Assembly: GCA_021648845.1 (NCBI GenBank)
Contig: JAKJHY010000001.1
Span: 496,001 to 560,000, forward strand
From: Mycobacterium sp. MBM
GTDB lineage: Bacteria > Actinomycetota > Actinomycetes > Mycobacteriales > Mycobacteriaceae
Reading direction: 5' to 3'
DNA length: 64,000 nucleotides
The notes under the pieces were generated by a model, which worked only from the letters and a program-made list of their open reading frames with translations, was not told where the DNA came from and ran no database searches. Position 1 is the first letter of the stretch, and each line of letters opens with the position of its first letter. Shown in pieces: positions 54,396-64,000 of the stretch. The translations under genes were made by a program, and so were the position numbers.

Positions 54396-54444
54396 GATTT
54401 GTGGAGTCTCAGCCGCCATGGTTGCGGCTGAGACTCCACAAATC
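54396..54444. terminator. perfect 21-bp inverted repeat: bidirectional terminator element
   Basis: Arms of 21 bp (left 54396-54416, right 54424-54444) with a 7-nt loop, starting GATTTGTGG. It lies exactly between the stop codon of the VOC gene and the stop codon of the convergent reductase, whose TGA overlaps the right arm. A degenerate copy lies at 52505-52554. The size, and its presence twice, suggest a dispersed palindromic repeat that is used as a terminator. Confidence 0.75.
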
Positions 54445-55633
54445 ACGAAGAAGAAGTGGGCAGCACCTCGGCGATGGGGGCGCCGGCGGCGATCTTGCCG
54501 CGGGCCTTCATCACCTTGCCCGGCATCCCGCCACCGACCACGGCGGTCAACGCACCGTCGCGCTCGTAGTAGGCCAGGAACTTGCGGCCATCGTCCTCGA
54601 CGATGTGCACCACATCGCCGGCGGCGGGTTCGCCGAGGCACTGGATCTTGACGTCGTATTGGTCGCTCCAGAAGTAGGGCACCGAGATCGCCGCGCCGGC
54701 CGGCTCCCGCCCGAGTAGCGCCGGCACCAGCACCCGGGCCTGCTCGGCGACATTGCTCCAGTGCTCGACGCGCACCTGGTGGCCCACCTCGGAACGCCAG
54801 GACGCCACATCGCCGATGGCCCAGACATGTTCGGCGCTGGTGCGCCCGGCGCCATCGCACACCACACCGTTGTCCACCGCGATACCGCTGCCGTCGAGCC
54901 AGCCGGTCACCGGGTGTGACCCGATGCCGACCACCACCAGATCGGCGTCCACTTCGGTGCCGTCGGAGAGCACCACCTTTTCGACCTTGTCGGCGCCGGC
55001 CACCGAGGCCACCCCGACGCCGCAGCGCACGTCGACCCCCTCGGCCTCGTGCAATCGGGTGACGAGCGCACCGATCTGCTCGCCGAGCACCGAGGCCAAC
55101 GGGGTCGGTTGCGGTTCCACGATCACCACGTCGACGCCGAGCTGACGCAGGCTGGCGGCAACTTCGCAGCCGATGAAACCGGCGCCGATGATCACCGCGC
55201 GCCGAGCCGTCGCGGCATGCTCGCGCAGCTCGGCGGACTCTCCGAGGGAGCGCAGCACCCGGATGCCCTCGAGGTCGGGGAAGGACGGGATGCGCTTGGG
55301 CGCAAGGCCGGTGGCGATGACCAGTTCGTCGTATCCCAGCGTCGAGCCGTCGGCCAGGGTCAGCAGCTTGGCGGCGGGGTCCACCGATTGCGCGGCCGTC
55401 CCCAGCCGCAGCGTGATGTCGGCCTCGTCGTAGAACTCCTGCGGCTTGAGCACCACGTCGTGCTCGGGGTTGCGCAGGACTTCCTTGGACAGCGGCGGCC
55501 GGTCGTACGGCAGATGCTGCTCGTCGCTGACGATGGTGATCGGTCCGGTGTATTCGGCGCGGCGCAATTGTTCGGCGGTGCGGGCCGCAGCCAGCCCACC
55601 ACCGACAATGACGATGCCCCCATTGGTTGCCAC
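54443..55633 (-). CDS. NAD(P)/FAD-dependent ferredoxin reductase (second copy, unlinked to a ferredoxin)
   Basis: 396 residues from a GTG at 55631-55633. The fold matches the reductase at 21036-22256: FAD site IVIVGGGLAAARTAEQLRRAEY, PYDRPPLSKEVL helix, NAD site AVIIGAGFIGCEVAASLRQLG, and second FAD contact EHVWAIGDVASWR. It could reduce a ferredoxin for the P450 or for other oxygenases, but none adjoins it. It is separated from the Lrp-type gene by 56 bp. Confidence 0.9.
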   Translation of the reverse strand: MATNGGIVIVGGGLAAARTAEQLRRAEYTGPITIVSDEQHLPYDRPPLSKEVLRNPEHDVVLKPQEFYDEADITLRLGTAAQSVDPAAKLLTLADGSTLGYDELVIATGLAPKRIPSFPDLEGIRVLRSLGESAELREHAATARRAVIIGAGFIGCEVAASLRQLGVDVVIVEPQPTPLASVLGEQIGALVTRLHEAEGVDVRCGVGVASVAGADKVEKVVLSDGTEVDADLVVVGIGSHPVTGWLDGSGIAVDNGVVCDGAGRTSAEHVWAIGDVASWRSEVGHQVRVEHWSNVAEQARVLVPALLGREPAGAAISVPYFWSDQYDVKIQCLGEPAAGDVVHIVEDDGRKFLAYYERDGALTAVVGGGMPGKVMKARGKIAAGAPIAEVLPTSSS

Positions 55634-55689
55634 GTGGTGTTTCTTACACGATGGCGCGCCTGTGCACGGCACCACCCCGGCGGTACCGC

Positions 55690-56127
55690 TCAGGACCGGG
55701 AGCGCTCGATGATGTTCGACAACACCACGATGCTCTCGCTGCGCTCGATATCGGCGCTGGCCCGGATGCGCTCCAGGGCATCCTCCAGGTGGCGCATATC
55801 GCGGGCCAGCACGTGCAGGATGGCATCGGCGGTACCCGTCACCGTCGCGGCGCTGACCACCTCGGGGATATCCACCCAGGCTTGACGCAACGCGCTGGGG
55901 GCGATGGTGCCGTGGCAGTAGACCTGCACGTAGGCCTCGGTGGTCCAGCCGAGCGCGTTGCGATCGACCACCGCGGTGAATCCGCGGATCACGCCGCGTT
56001 CCAGCATGCGATCGACCCGCCGCTTGACCGCGGGCGCCGAAAGATTCACCCGCAGCCCGATCTCGGCGAAGGTGGCGCGGGCGTCATCGGTCAGCTCGGC
56101 GAGGATGCGCTCGTCCGTTTCATCCAT
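55690..56127 (-). CDS. Lrp/AsnC-family transcriptional regulator
   Basis: 145 residues from the ATG at 56125-56127 (AAAGAGG upstream; a GTG at 56145 would add six). N-terminal helix-turn-helix MDETDERILAELTDDARATFAEIGLRVNLSAPAVKRRVDRMLERGVI, then the RAM/AsnC ligand domain (AYVQVYCHGT...VVSAATVTGTADAILHVLARDMRHLEDAL). It is divergent from the ddaH-rocD pair, the same arrangement as Rv2324/Rv2323c/rocD1 in M. tuberculosis, so it probably senses arginine or ornithine and controls them. Confidence 0.92.
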   Translation of the reverse strand: MDETDERILAELTDDARATFAEIGLRVNLSAPAVKRRVDRMLERGVIRGFTAVVDRNALGWTTEAYVQVYCHGTIAPSALRQAWVDIPEVVSAATVTGTADAILHVLARDMRHLEDALERIRASADIERSESIVVLSNIIERSRS

Positions 56128-56191
56128 CGAGCCGACCTCTTTCACAATGAATCACCGACATTGCCGATCTTACGCAACAAATCTGCACGGC

Positions 56192-56221
56192 AGAAGCAAC
56201 GATCGGCGATTGATTGCTTCT
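56192..56221. promoter_or_regulatory. candidate Lrp/AsnC operator between divergent genes
   Basis: AGAAGCAA (56192-56199) and TTGCTTCT (56214-56221) form a perfect 8-bp inverted repeat with a 14-bp spacer, 65-95 bp before the regulator start and about 20 bp before the ddaH-like start. The size and AT-rich arms fit Lrp-family binding sites. Confidence 0.55.
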
Positions 56222-56239
56222 CGGCGGGAGCATACCGTC

Positions 56240-57105
56240 ATGGTCATGACGGTTTCGGACCTCACCGCCACCACGGCCTCCCCCGCCCCGCACCCCGTCC
56301 GTCGAGCCCGCGCGCGCCACTTCGTGATGACGCCACCGCGCCACTTCGCCGTCGAGTACGCCATCAACCCGTGGATGGACACCGGTGTGGCCGTCGACGT
56401 CGATCTCGCGCTGCGCCAGTGGGAGACGCTGCGCGATACCTACGTTCAGCTGGGCCACCGCGTCGATCTGGTGGATCCGGTGCCCGGGCTGCCCGACATG
56501 GTCTACGCCGCCAACGGCGGACTCGTGGTCAACAACCGGGCCGTCGTCGCGAACTTCACCTATCCGCAACGCACGGCCGAAGCCGACGCGTACGCCGCCT
56601 GGATGGCCGCGGCCGGCCATCTGCCCGAGCGCACCCGCCACCGCAACGAGGGCCAGGGCGATCTGCTGGTGGCCGGGTCGACGGTGTTGGCCGGCTACGG
56701 TTTCCGCACCGATCGGCGGGCACACGACGAGGTGGCCGCGATCACCGGCCTGCCGGTGATCAGCCTGGAACTCGTCGACCCGCGGTTCTACCACCTCGAT
56801 ACCGCGCTCACCGTGCTCAGCGACGGGCCCGACGTCACCATGGCCTACTACCCGCCGGCCTTTTCCGCCGACGCGCTGACCCGTCTGCGTGAGCTGTTCC
56901 CGACCGCCATCGAGGTCGCCACCGCGGATGCCTTCGTGCTCGGCCTCAACGCGGTCTCCGATGGCCGCCACGTCATCCTGCCGATCACCGCGACCGGATT
57001 CGCCGATCAGGTGCGCGCGCACGGTTTCGATCCCATCGGGGTGGATCTGTCCGAGCTGCTCAAGGGCGGCGGGTCGATCAAATGCTGCACGCTGGAAATA
57101 CATCC

Positions 57106-57109
<4 letters not shown>
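56240..57109 (+). CDS. ddaH: dimethylargininase / arginine deiminase-fold amidinohydrolase (DDAH-like)
   Basis: 289 residues from the first of two closely spaced ATGs (56240, 56246). Guanidino-modifying fold: VMTPPRHFAVEYAINPWMDT, NGGLVVNNRAVV, the catalytic acid/base RFYHLDTALTVL, and a C-terminal nucleophile cysteine in IKCCTLEIHP (Cys282 or Cys283). DDAH converts methylated arginines to citrulline and a methylamine; the mycobacterial protein (Rv2323c-like) is linked to arginine use. It overlaps rocD by 4 bp, so the pair probably turns a guanidino compound toward ornithine and glutamate semialdehyde. Confidence 0.88.
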
Positions 57110-59195
<2,086 letters not shown>

Positions 59196-59263
59196 TCATC
59201 GCGTCGGTCCCGCGCCAGGCTAGCAGTAGAACTGAAACGTGTTCTAGTGATTGCCTCAGGGCA

Positions 59264-60514
59264 CTAGAACTCGACGCCGTCGCGGATGATGGGGCACGTC
59301 ATGCAGTGTCCACCGCCGCGGCCACGGCCCAGTTCGGCGCCCACGATGGTGATGACCTCGACGCCCGCGGCGCGCAGCAACGAATTGGTGTAGGTGTTGC
59401 GGTCGTAGGCGATGACCACCCCGGGCTCGACCGCGACGAGGTTGTTACCGCTGTCCCACTGCTGGCGCTCCGAGTCGTACCGGGAGCCCCCGGTCTCGAC
59501 GATGCGCAACCGCGGCAGACCCAGTGCGGCGGCGACCACTTCGGTGAACGGCTTGTCCTCCTCGATCACCTCGACGCCCGGTTCGGTGTCGCTCGGTAAC
59601 AGGGTGAATGCCGCAATGCTGTCGACGATATCGGGGTAGATCGTCACCACATCGCGGTCGGCGAAGGTGAACACGGTGTCCAGGTGCATGGCTGCGCGCA
59701 GTTTCGGCATCCCGGCCACGATCACCTTTTCGGCGCCGCCATTGGCGAACAGTTCGGCGGCCACCTGGGTGATGGCCTGGCGCGAGGTGCGCTCACTCAT
59801 CCCGATGAGCACCACACCGTTGCCGGGGATGAGGACGTCACCGCCTTCGATGGACGCCAGCCCCCACTGCTTCTCCGGATCACCCCACCACACCCGCGAC
59901 CCCACAAAGTCCGGGTGGAACTCGTAGATCGCCTTCATCAACAGCGTCTCGTCCTGGCGGGCCGGCCAGTACAGCGGATTCAAGGTCACGCCACCGTAGA
60001 TCCAGCAGGTGGTATCGCGGGTGTAGAGCGTGTTGGGCAGCGGCGGCATCAGGTATTCGGCAACCCGGGTGTCCTCCCGGGTCAGCGCGCGGTATCCGGA
60101 CTGTACGTCGGAGGGCAGATCGAAAGTCGACATGCCGCCGATCAGCAATTCGGCCAGCCGGCGCGGTGGCAGGGAATCGAGGAAGCCGCGGGTGTCCTCG
60201 ACGAGTCCGAGGCCCACCTCGTTGGCCGTGATCTTGCGGTCCAGCAGCCAGGCCTTCGCCTCGGCGATGGTCAGGGTCTCGGTGAGCAGGTTGTGCAGTT
60301 CGACGACCTCGACGCCCCGATCACGCATCTTGTCCATGAAATCCAGGTGGTCGCGCCGGGCGTTCTGAACCCACAGCACATCGTCGAACAGCAGGTCGTC
60401 GCAGTTGGTCGGCGTCAGCCGCTCGTGCGCGAGGCCCGGCGCACACACCAGCACTTTGCGCAGCGTGCCCACCTCGGAGTGCACACCGTAGGCGTCCGAC
60501 GGTTTGCTCGTCAT
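59264..60514 (-). CDS. arcA: arginine deiminase
   Basis: 416 residues from the ATG at 60512-60514. It converts arginine to citrulline and ammonia. Guanidino-fold catalytic residues: the N-terminal [55 protein letters not shown], the [10 protein letters not shown] histidine, and Cys404 in [10 protein letters not shown]. No arcB or arcC is adjacent. A GAGAGG site stands 9 nt before the ATG. Together with the DDAH-like and rocD genes it makes this a small arginine-use region. Confidence 0.95.
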   Translation of the reverse strand: MTSKPSDAYGVHSEVGTLRKVLVCAPGLAHERLTPTNCDDLLFDDVLWVQNARRDHLDFMDKMRDRGVEVVELHNLLTETLTIAEAKAWLLDRKITANEVGLGLVEDTRGFLDSLPPRRLAELLIGGMSTFDLPSDVQSGYRALTREDTRVAEYLMPPLPNTLYTRDTTCWIYGGVTLNPLYWPARQDETLLMKAIYEFHPDFVGSRVWWGDPEKQWGLASIEGGDVLIPGNGVVLIGMSERTSRQAITQVAAELFANGGAEKVIVAGMPKLRAAMHLDTVFTFADRDVVTIYPDIVDSIAAFTLLPSDTEPGVEVIEEDKPFTEVVAAALGLPRLRIVETGGSRYDSERQQWDSGNNLVAVEPGVVIAYDRNTYTNSLLRAAGVEVITIVGAELGRGRGGGHCMTCPIIRDGVEF

Positions 60515-60728
60515 GGGTCGAGTCCTCTCAGGTCGTGATCGCTGCCCGCCGGGCGGGCTAGACGCCACCCGCGCAGGGCGCGAGGGGCCTCGATGGCGTT
60601 GCCGCCGAGCATTTTTGACGATGCGCGGCGCGCACCGACACCGGCCGGAAACAGCGGATAAAAACCGAAAAGGATTCTCCGACAGAGCATTCCAGCAGCG
60701 GCACGATCGACGCCCACCCGCGGGCCAC

Positions 60729-61574
60729 CTAAAGCTCCGCGATGATCTGCTGACGTTTAGCGGCGTACTCGTCCTCGGAGATCGCCCCGGTGGCGCGCAG
60801 CGTCTCAAGCTCCTGCAACCGTTGCGCGGTGGTGGGTTCGGGCACCGGCGGCGGGTAGACCCCGGCCGGCGGGACCGGGTACGCGGCGGCGGGCTGCGCC
60901 GGCGGGGGCGCCTGGTGCGCCGCGGCGCGGCGGACCGCGTCCTGCACCTGGGCCCGCACCGCAGGATTGTCGCGCAGGTCGATCATGCGGTTCATCCCGA
61001 TCCCGTTGGCCTTCATGATCCGCAGGATCTCCAGCAACGGTTCGACCTGACCGGTCAGATCGTAGGTCGTGTTGTCCGCGTCGATCGAGAACGTCGCGGG
61101 CAGCTGCCCGGTGATCAGACTGCTGCGTTCCCAATCGATCTCGAACTGGCCGGTGGCCGGATCGACGAGCACCGCCAGCCGCCGCGTCGTCAGCATCGCC
61201 AACCGCGTCACATCGGCGATCACCCGGTCCTCGGCGTCGAAGGTGTTGATACCGGGACCGGAGATACGCAGGTCGAGCTTCACCACCGGCCGGTCGTTGA
61301 TCCGGGTGTTCGTCTCCGCCATACCGGTGATCTGCGCGAGCGCCAGCACCCCATGCGCCTCGAGGTGGGCGGACCTGGCCTGCGCCTTGGCGCCATAACC
61401 CGCGATGCCGAGCGCGACGAGTACGTCGGCGCCGGTCACCAGCAGGCCGGTCCAGAACATCCACTTCATCAGGTCGCTTTGCCCGGTGGCGAAGTAGACG
61501 GCAAGAAAGATCGGGCCGACCAGCCCGCCGCACAGCAGCACCATGGCCTGCGCCTTCACATAACGCCACACCAT
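60729..61574 (-). CDS. membrane protein with C-terminal SHOCT domain
   Basis: 281 residues. Two membrane segments at residues 8-30 and 38-60 ([43 protein letters not shown]), a soluble beta-rich middle ([26 protein letters not shown]), a Pro/Ala linker (about 225-250), and a SHOCT domain at the end ([32 protein letters not shown]). SHOCT is a short oligomerisation module of unknown function. It is divergent from the sensor-kinase gene; a 26-bp near-palindrome lies between them. Confidence 0.87.
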   Translation of the reverse strand: MVWRYVKAQAMVLLCGGLVGPIFLAVYFATGQSDLMKWMFWTGLLVTGADVLVALGIAGYGAKAQARSAHLEAHGVLALAQITGMAETNTRINDRPVVKLDLRISGPGINTFDAEDRVIADVTRLAMLTTRRLAVLVDPATGQFEIDWERSSLITGQLPATFSIDADNTTYDLTGQVEPLLEILRIMKANGIGMNRMIDLRDNPAVRAQVQDAVRRAAAHQAPPPAQPAAAYPVPPAGVYPPPVPEPTTAQRLQELETLRATGAISEDEYAAKRQQIIAEL

Positions 61575-61637
61575 CGACCGGCTCCTCGTCTCGCAGCGCT
61601 CAGCTCAATGACGGTCTCGTCGGCCCGTGCGTTCTGG

Positions 61638-61663
61638 CCATGTCCGCCAATTGGCCGACATGG
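61638..61663. promoter_or_regulatory. 26-bp near-palindrome between the SHOCT and histidine-kinase genes
   Basis: CCATGTC at the left end and GACATGG at the right end frame GCCAATTGGC at the centre; 12 of 13 base pairs match, with one mismatched position (61645/61656). It lies 28-53 bp before the kinase GTG and upstream of a CATAAT -10 (61680-61685). The placement and length fit an operator for a dimeric regulator. Confidence 0.6.
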
Positions 61664-61690
61664 ACACTGACCTTCGGTACATAATGTCCT

Positions 61691-63964
61691 GTGCGCGAGC
61701 GCGGCCACAACCCGGCAGTACATGTATCCGAGCAGCAGGTGATCGCCCACGCGCAAGACCTTGCCCTGATTCTGCTGAACACCGTCACCCTGGTGGCGTC
61801 GATGAGTGCGCTGCTTCTGCCGAACACGCCCGAATCGAATATCGGTCTGGCCGCCCTCGCGCTCCTGGTGTGCTGGTCGGTCTACCGGCTGGCGACCCGG
61901 TCGCGATCGACGACATTCCAGCTGCTCGATTTCTGCTACGTGCTGGCGGTGTCTGCGGCGGTCCCCGTCTTCGGCACCGATCCGCACCTGCTCTACACCA
62001 ACTCGGTGCCTCAGGTCATCGCCGGCGTCGCGGTGATCACCTGCGCCATCGCCCAGCCGCCCAGGGTGAGCCTGCCCGCCGCCGTGGCGATCACGGCGGC
62101 ATATATGGCGGGGTCGGCGCAGGTGGTCGGCTGGGATCAGGTGCTGCACGTCCCGATGTTCTATTACATGCTGGCCGTCGAGTGGGCCATCACGACGGTG
62201 CTTGTGTCGACCGCGCGGACCGTGGCCCGTCGAGTCGACCAGGCCCGCGCCGACAACCACGATGCCGCGCTGCGCGACGCGATCGCCGCAGCGGTGCGCG
62301 ACCACGAGCTCGAACACATGGCCCTGGTGCACGACACCGCCGCCTCGACGTTGCACCTGGTGGGCGAGGGCGCCGAAGTGTCCCCGGAACGCATCGCGGC
62401 GCAGGCCAGCCGCGACCTCGCGCTGCTGGCCGGTGAGCCCGTAGGGCTCGACATCGGAACGGCCATCGATATCGCCGCCGCCATCCGCGACGAAGTCCAG
62501 CACGCGACCACCCCCGTCGAGGTGACCGGACTGGACCGGCTGGTGTTGGACGGGCGCACCGCCAACGCCGTCGTCGCCGTGGTGCGCGAGGCGATCACCA
62601 ACGCCGACCGTCATGCCCGCGCGCGCCGCATCGTCGTCGACATCTCGCCGACAGCGGTGACCGTGACCGACGACGGTGTCGGTTTCGACCCGCTGAGCAC
62701 CTCCCTCGGTCACGGCGTCGCCGAATCGATCATCGGCCGGATGCGCCGCGCCAACGGCACCGCGTCCGTGCGCTCCACCCCGGGGGCCGGCACCGTCGTC
62801 ACCGTCAATTGGCACCTGCTGCAGAACACGCCCCCGGACGCTCCCCCCGTCGACGATGTCGATCAACTGACCGAGCGGATCTTCGTGCGTTTCGGTTTGG
62901 GCATCGTGGCATTCGCCTTCGTCCAGCTGGCACTGGCGGTGCCGTACGCGGCGACCAGTACCGATCACCCCGCGGCGCAGTTCGCCCTGGGCGGACTGGC
63001 AGCGCTGGTGGCGCTGGCGGGCATCCCGAGGGTGCTGGACAGGCGGCCGAACCTCACGGTTCCGGCGCTGATCGTGATGGCCGGGATCATCTATCTTCAG
63101 GCCGGGCTGCTGCCCGACGATATGCTCGGCGGGCCGGCCCAGTGGCCCCTGTTGGCCACCATGTTGTGCATCCTGCCCTACCTGCTCCGGCTACCGGTGG
63201 CGCTGGCGGCCGGCGTCATGGCCGCGTTCTGGTTCGGCACCGCGCTGTTGAACTTCGTCGACTATCCGGGCATGGTGACCGCCTACAACCTGGCGCTCTA
63301 CACGGCGGGCGTCTTCGTGGTGCAGCTGTTCGTGCTGGCCTTCCCGGCGATGCTGCGCAACGCCCATGCCACTGCGGCCGAGGAGATCCGGGAGCGATGG
63401 GCCAACGACGCCCAACGCCGGATCAACGAAGCGTTACACGAGGACTACGTGCGGCGCACCGCCAAGCTGATCCGCGGGGTGTTCCCGCTGCTGCAAACGT
63501 TGAGCACCGGCACCATCGATGCTGATATCCGGTGGCAGGCCCGCATCGAATCGCGCCGGCTGCGGCTGTACATCTTCCAGGCCCGCACCTTCGGGCATCC
63601 GCTGGTTTCGGACTTGCGGCCGGCCATCGAGGACGCCGACGCGCGCGGGGTGGTGGTCTCGCTGAACGCGGACAACGACCTGCCGCGGTTGGATCGTGAA
63701 CAGCGGCGCCGACTCCTACAGCCGATTCAGCAGGCCCTGGCCCGCGCGAGCGAGCACGCCCGACTGGGGCTCACCATGGTCCCCGGTGAACTGATCGCCA
63801 GCATCCTGTGCGATTCCGACGGACTGGGCATCGAGCCACGGTCGGGCAACGCCGACGAACCCCGGATCGAGGTCACCGAAATCGGCGGGACGGTATGGGT
63901 CAGCGTGCACCACCTGATGGCGGATACCGCGATTGACGGCAGAGAGTGCGCCGAGATCGCTTAA
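61691..63964 (+). CDS. histidine kinase with two membrane blocks and an unusual C-terminal half
   Basis: 757 residues. N-terminal block of about five to six helices (residues 25-175), a coiled dimerisation helix with a HisKA_3-like His214 (HMALVHDTAAST), and an ATPase domain with N-box Asn304 (VREAITNADRHARA), G1 VTDDGVGFD (Asp328) and a glycine-rich G2 segment (STPGAGTVVTV). After residue 385 there is a second block of five to six helices (residues about 395-560) and a second coiled helix-plus-domain with no N/G boxes, so it reads as a degenerate kinase half or a sensor. The start is a GTG that probably sits at the 5' end of a leaderless transcript. A partner regulator is not in the window. 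Confidence 0.85.
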   Translation: MRERGHNPAVHVSEQQVIAHAQDLALILLNTVTLVASMSALLLPNTPESNIGLAALALLVCWSVYRLATRSRSTTFQLLDFCYVLAVSAAVPVFGTDPHLLYTNSVPQVIAGVAVITCAIAQPPRVSLPAAVAITAAYMAGSAQVVGWDQVLHVPMFYYMLAVEWAITTVLVSTARTVARRVDQARADNHDAALRDAIAAAVRDHELEHMALVHDTAASTLHLVGEGAEVSPERIAAQASRDLALLAGEPVGLDIGTAIDIAAAIRDEVQHATTPVEVTGLDRLVLDGRTANAVVAVVREAITNADRHARARRIVVDISPTAVTVTDDGVGFDPLSTSLGHGVAESIIGRMRRANGTASVRSTPGAGTVVTVNWHLLQNTPPDAPPVDDVDQLTERIFVRFGLGIVAFAFVQLALAVPYAATSTDHPAAQFALGGLAALVALAGIPRVLDRRPNLTVPALIVMAGIIYLQAGLLPDDMLGGPAQWPLLATMLCILPYLLRLPVALAAGVMAAFWFGTALLNFVDYPGMVTAYNLALYTAGVFVVQLFVLAFPAMLRNAHATAAEEIRERWANDAQRRINEALHEDYVRRTAKLIRGVFPLLQTLSTGTIDADIRWQARIESRRLRLYIFQARTFGHPLVSDLRPAIEDADARGVVVSLNADNDLPRLDREQRRRLLQPIQQALARASEHARLGLTMVPGELIASILCDSDGLGIEPRSGNADEPRIEVTEIGGTVWVSVHHLMADTAIDGRECAEIA

Positions 63965-64000
63965 AATCTACCGCGGCGACAATTGTGTTAGCCAATATGT

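Noticed and set aside
54396..54444. Inverted repeat considered as the end of an insertion sequence or miniature transposon
   Set aside because: No transposase, no target-site duplication seen, and it lies exactly between convergent stop codons, which fits a terminator.
61556..62968. A ~1.4-kb minus-strand frame opposite the histidine kinase
   Set aside because: Gly, Asp and His-rich with no domains; the kinase on the plus strand has complete ATPase boxes.

Overview
The window is a high-GC actinobacterial chromosome segment, almost certainly from a mycobacterium of the environmental, rapidly growing type (Mycolicibacterium-like). It starts inside a GntR-family gene and ends just after a sensor-kinase gene. 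The S10 and spc ribosomal protein operons, sppA, TIGR00027 methyltransferases, secY-adk-map, atsA next to rpsQ, and a complete mycofactocin locus upstream of rpsJ lie in the order familiar from the Mycobacterium tuberculosis Rv0691-Rv0734 region. Most housekeeping genes are on the minus strand, so transcription of that block runs from right to left. No tRNA, rRNA, CRISPR array or insertion sequence was seen.

Layout, left to right. 1-3267: end of a GntR regulator, then map, adk and secY. 3527-5352: two tandem SAM methyltransferases. 5376-10617: an accessory minus-strand cluster (orphan LuxR-type regulator, acyl-CoA dehydrogenase-like protein, PIG-L deacetylase fused to a methyltransferase, GT2, GT4, STAS protein) that looks like an undescribed glycoconjugate pathway. 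10701-12470: sppA. 12733-16996: spc operon (rplN to rplO), ending at a strong terminator. 17181-30709: a large accessory island between rplN and atsA. 30709-33060: atsA. 33326-38727: S10 operon (rpsJ to rpsQ). 39285-43053: DUF4442 protein, SnoaL-like protein, lipoprotein esterase and P450. 43034-45352: TetR repressor and divergent MFS pump. 45349-52504: mycofactocin genes mftABCDEFG with divergent mftR. 52602-54394: ECF sigma factor coupled to a three-domain VOC protein. 54443-60514: a flavin reductase, an AsnC regulator divergent from ddaH-like and rocD genes, a mycofactocin-type SDR, and arcA. 60729-63964: a SHOCT membrane protein divergent from an oddly built histidine kinase.

The most interesting part is the 17.2-29.9 kb island. 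Eight minus-strand genes encode a GlcG-like protein, a heme-oxygenase-fold diiron oxidase with all six predicted metal ligands, a Rieske ferredoxin, a rhodocoxin-reductase-like flavoprotein, an aldehyde dehydrogenase, a second Rieske protein, a gamma-glutamyltransferase-family hydrolase without an export signal, and a RidA-family protein. A divergent PucR regulator and transporters flank them. Together they read as an inducible pathway that imports an organic (probably nitrogenous) compound, oxygenates it using a dedicated electron chain, oxidises the released aldehyde, and clears amide and imine intermediates. I know of no description of this combination. Other points of note are ~72-bp tandem repeats that flank the whole ribosomal block on both sides, a very strong intercistronic hairpin right after the diiron oxidase gene, and several palindromes placed as operators between divergent genes.
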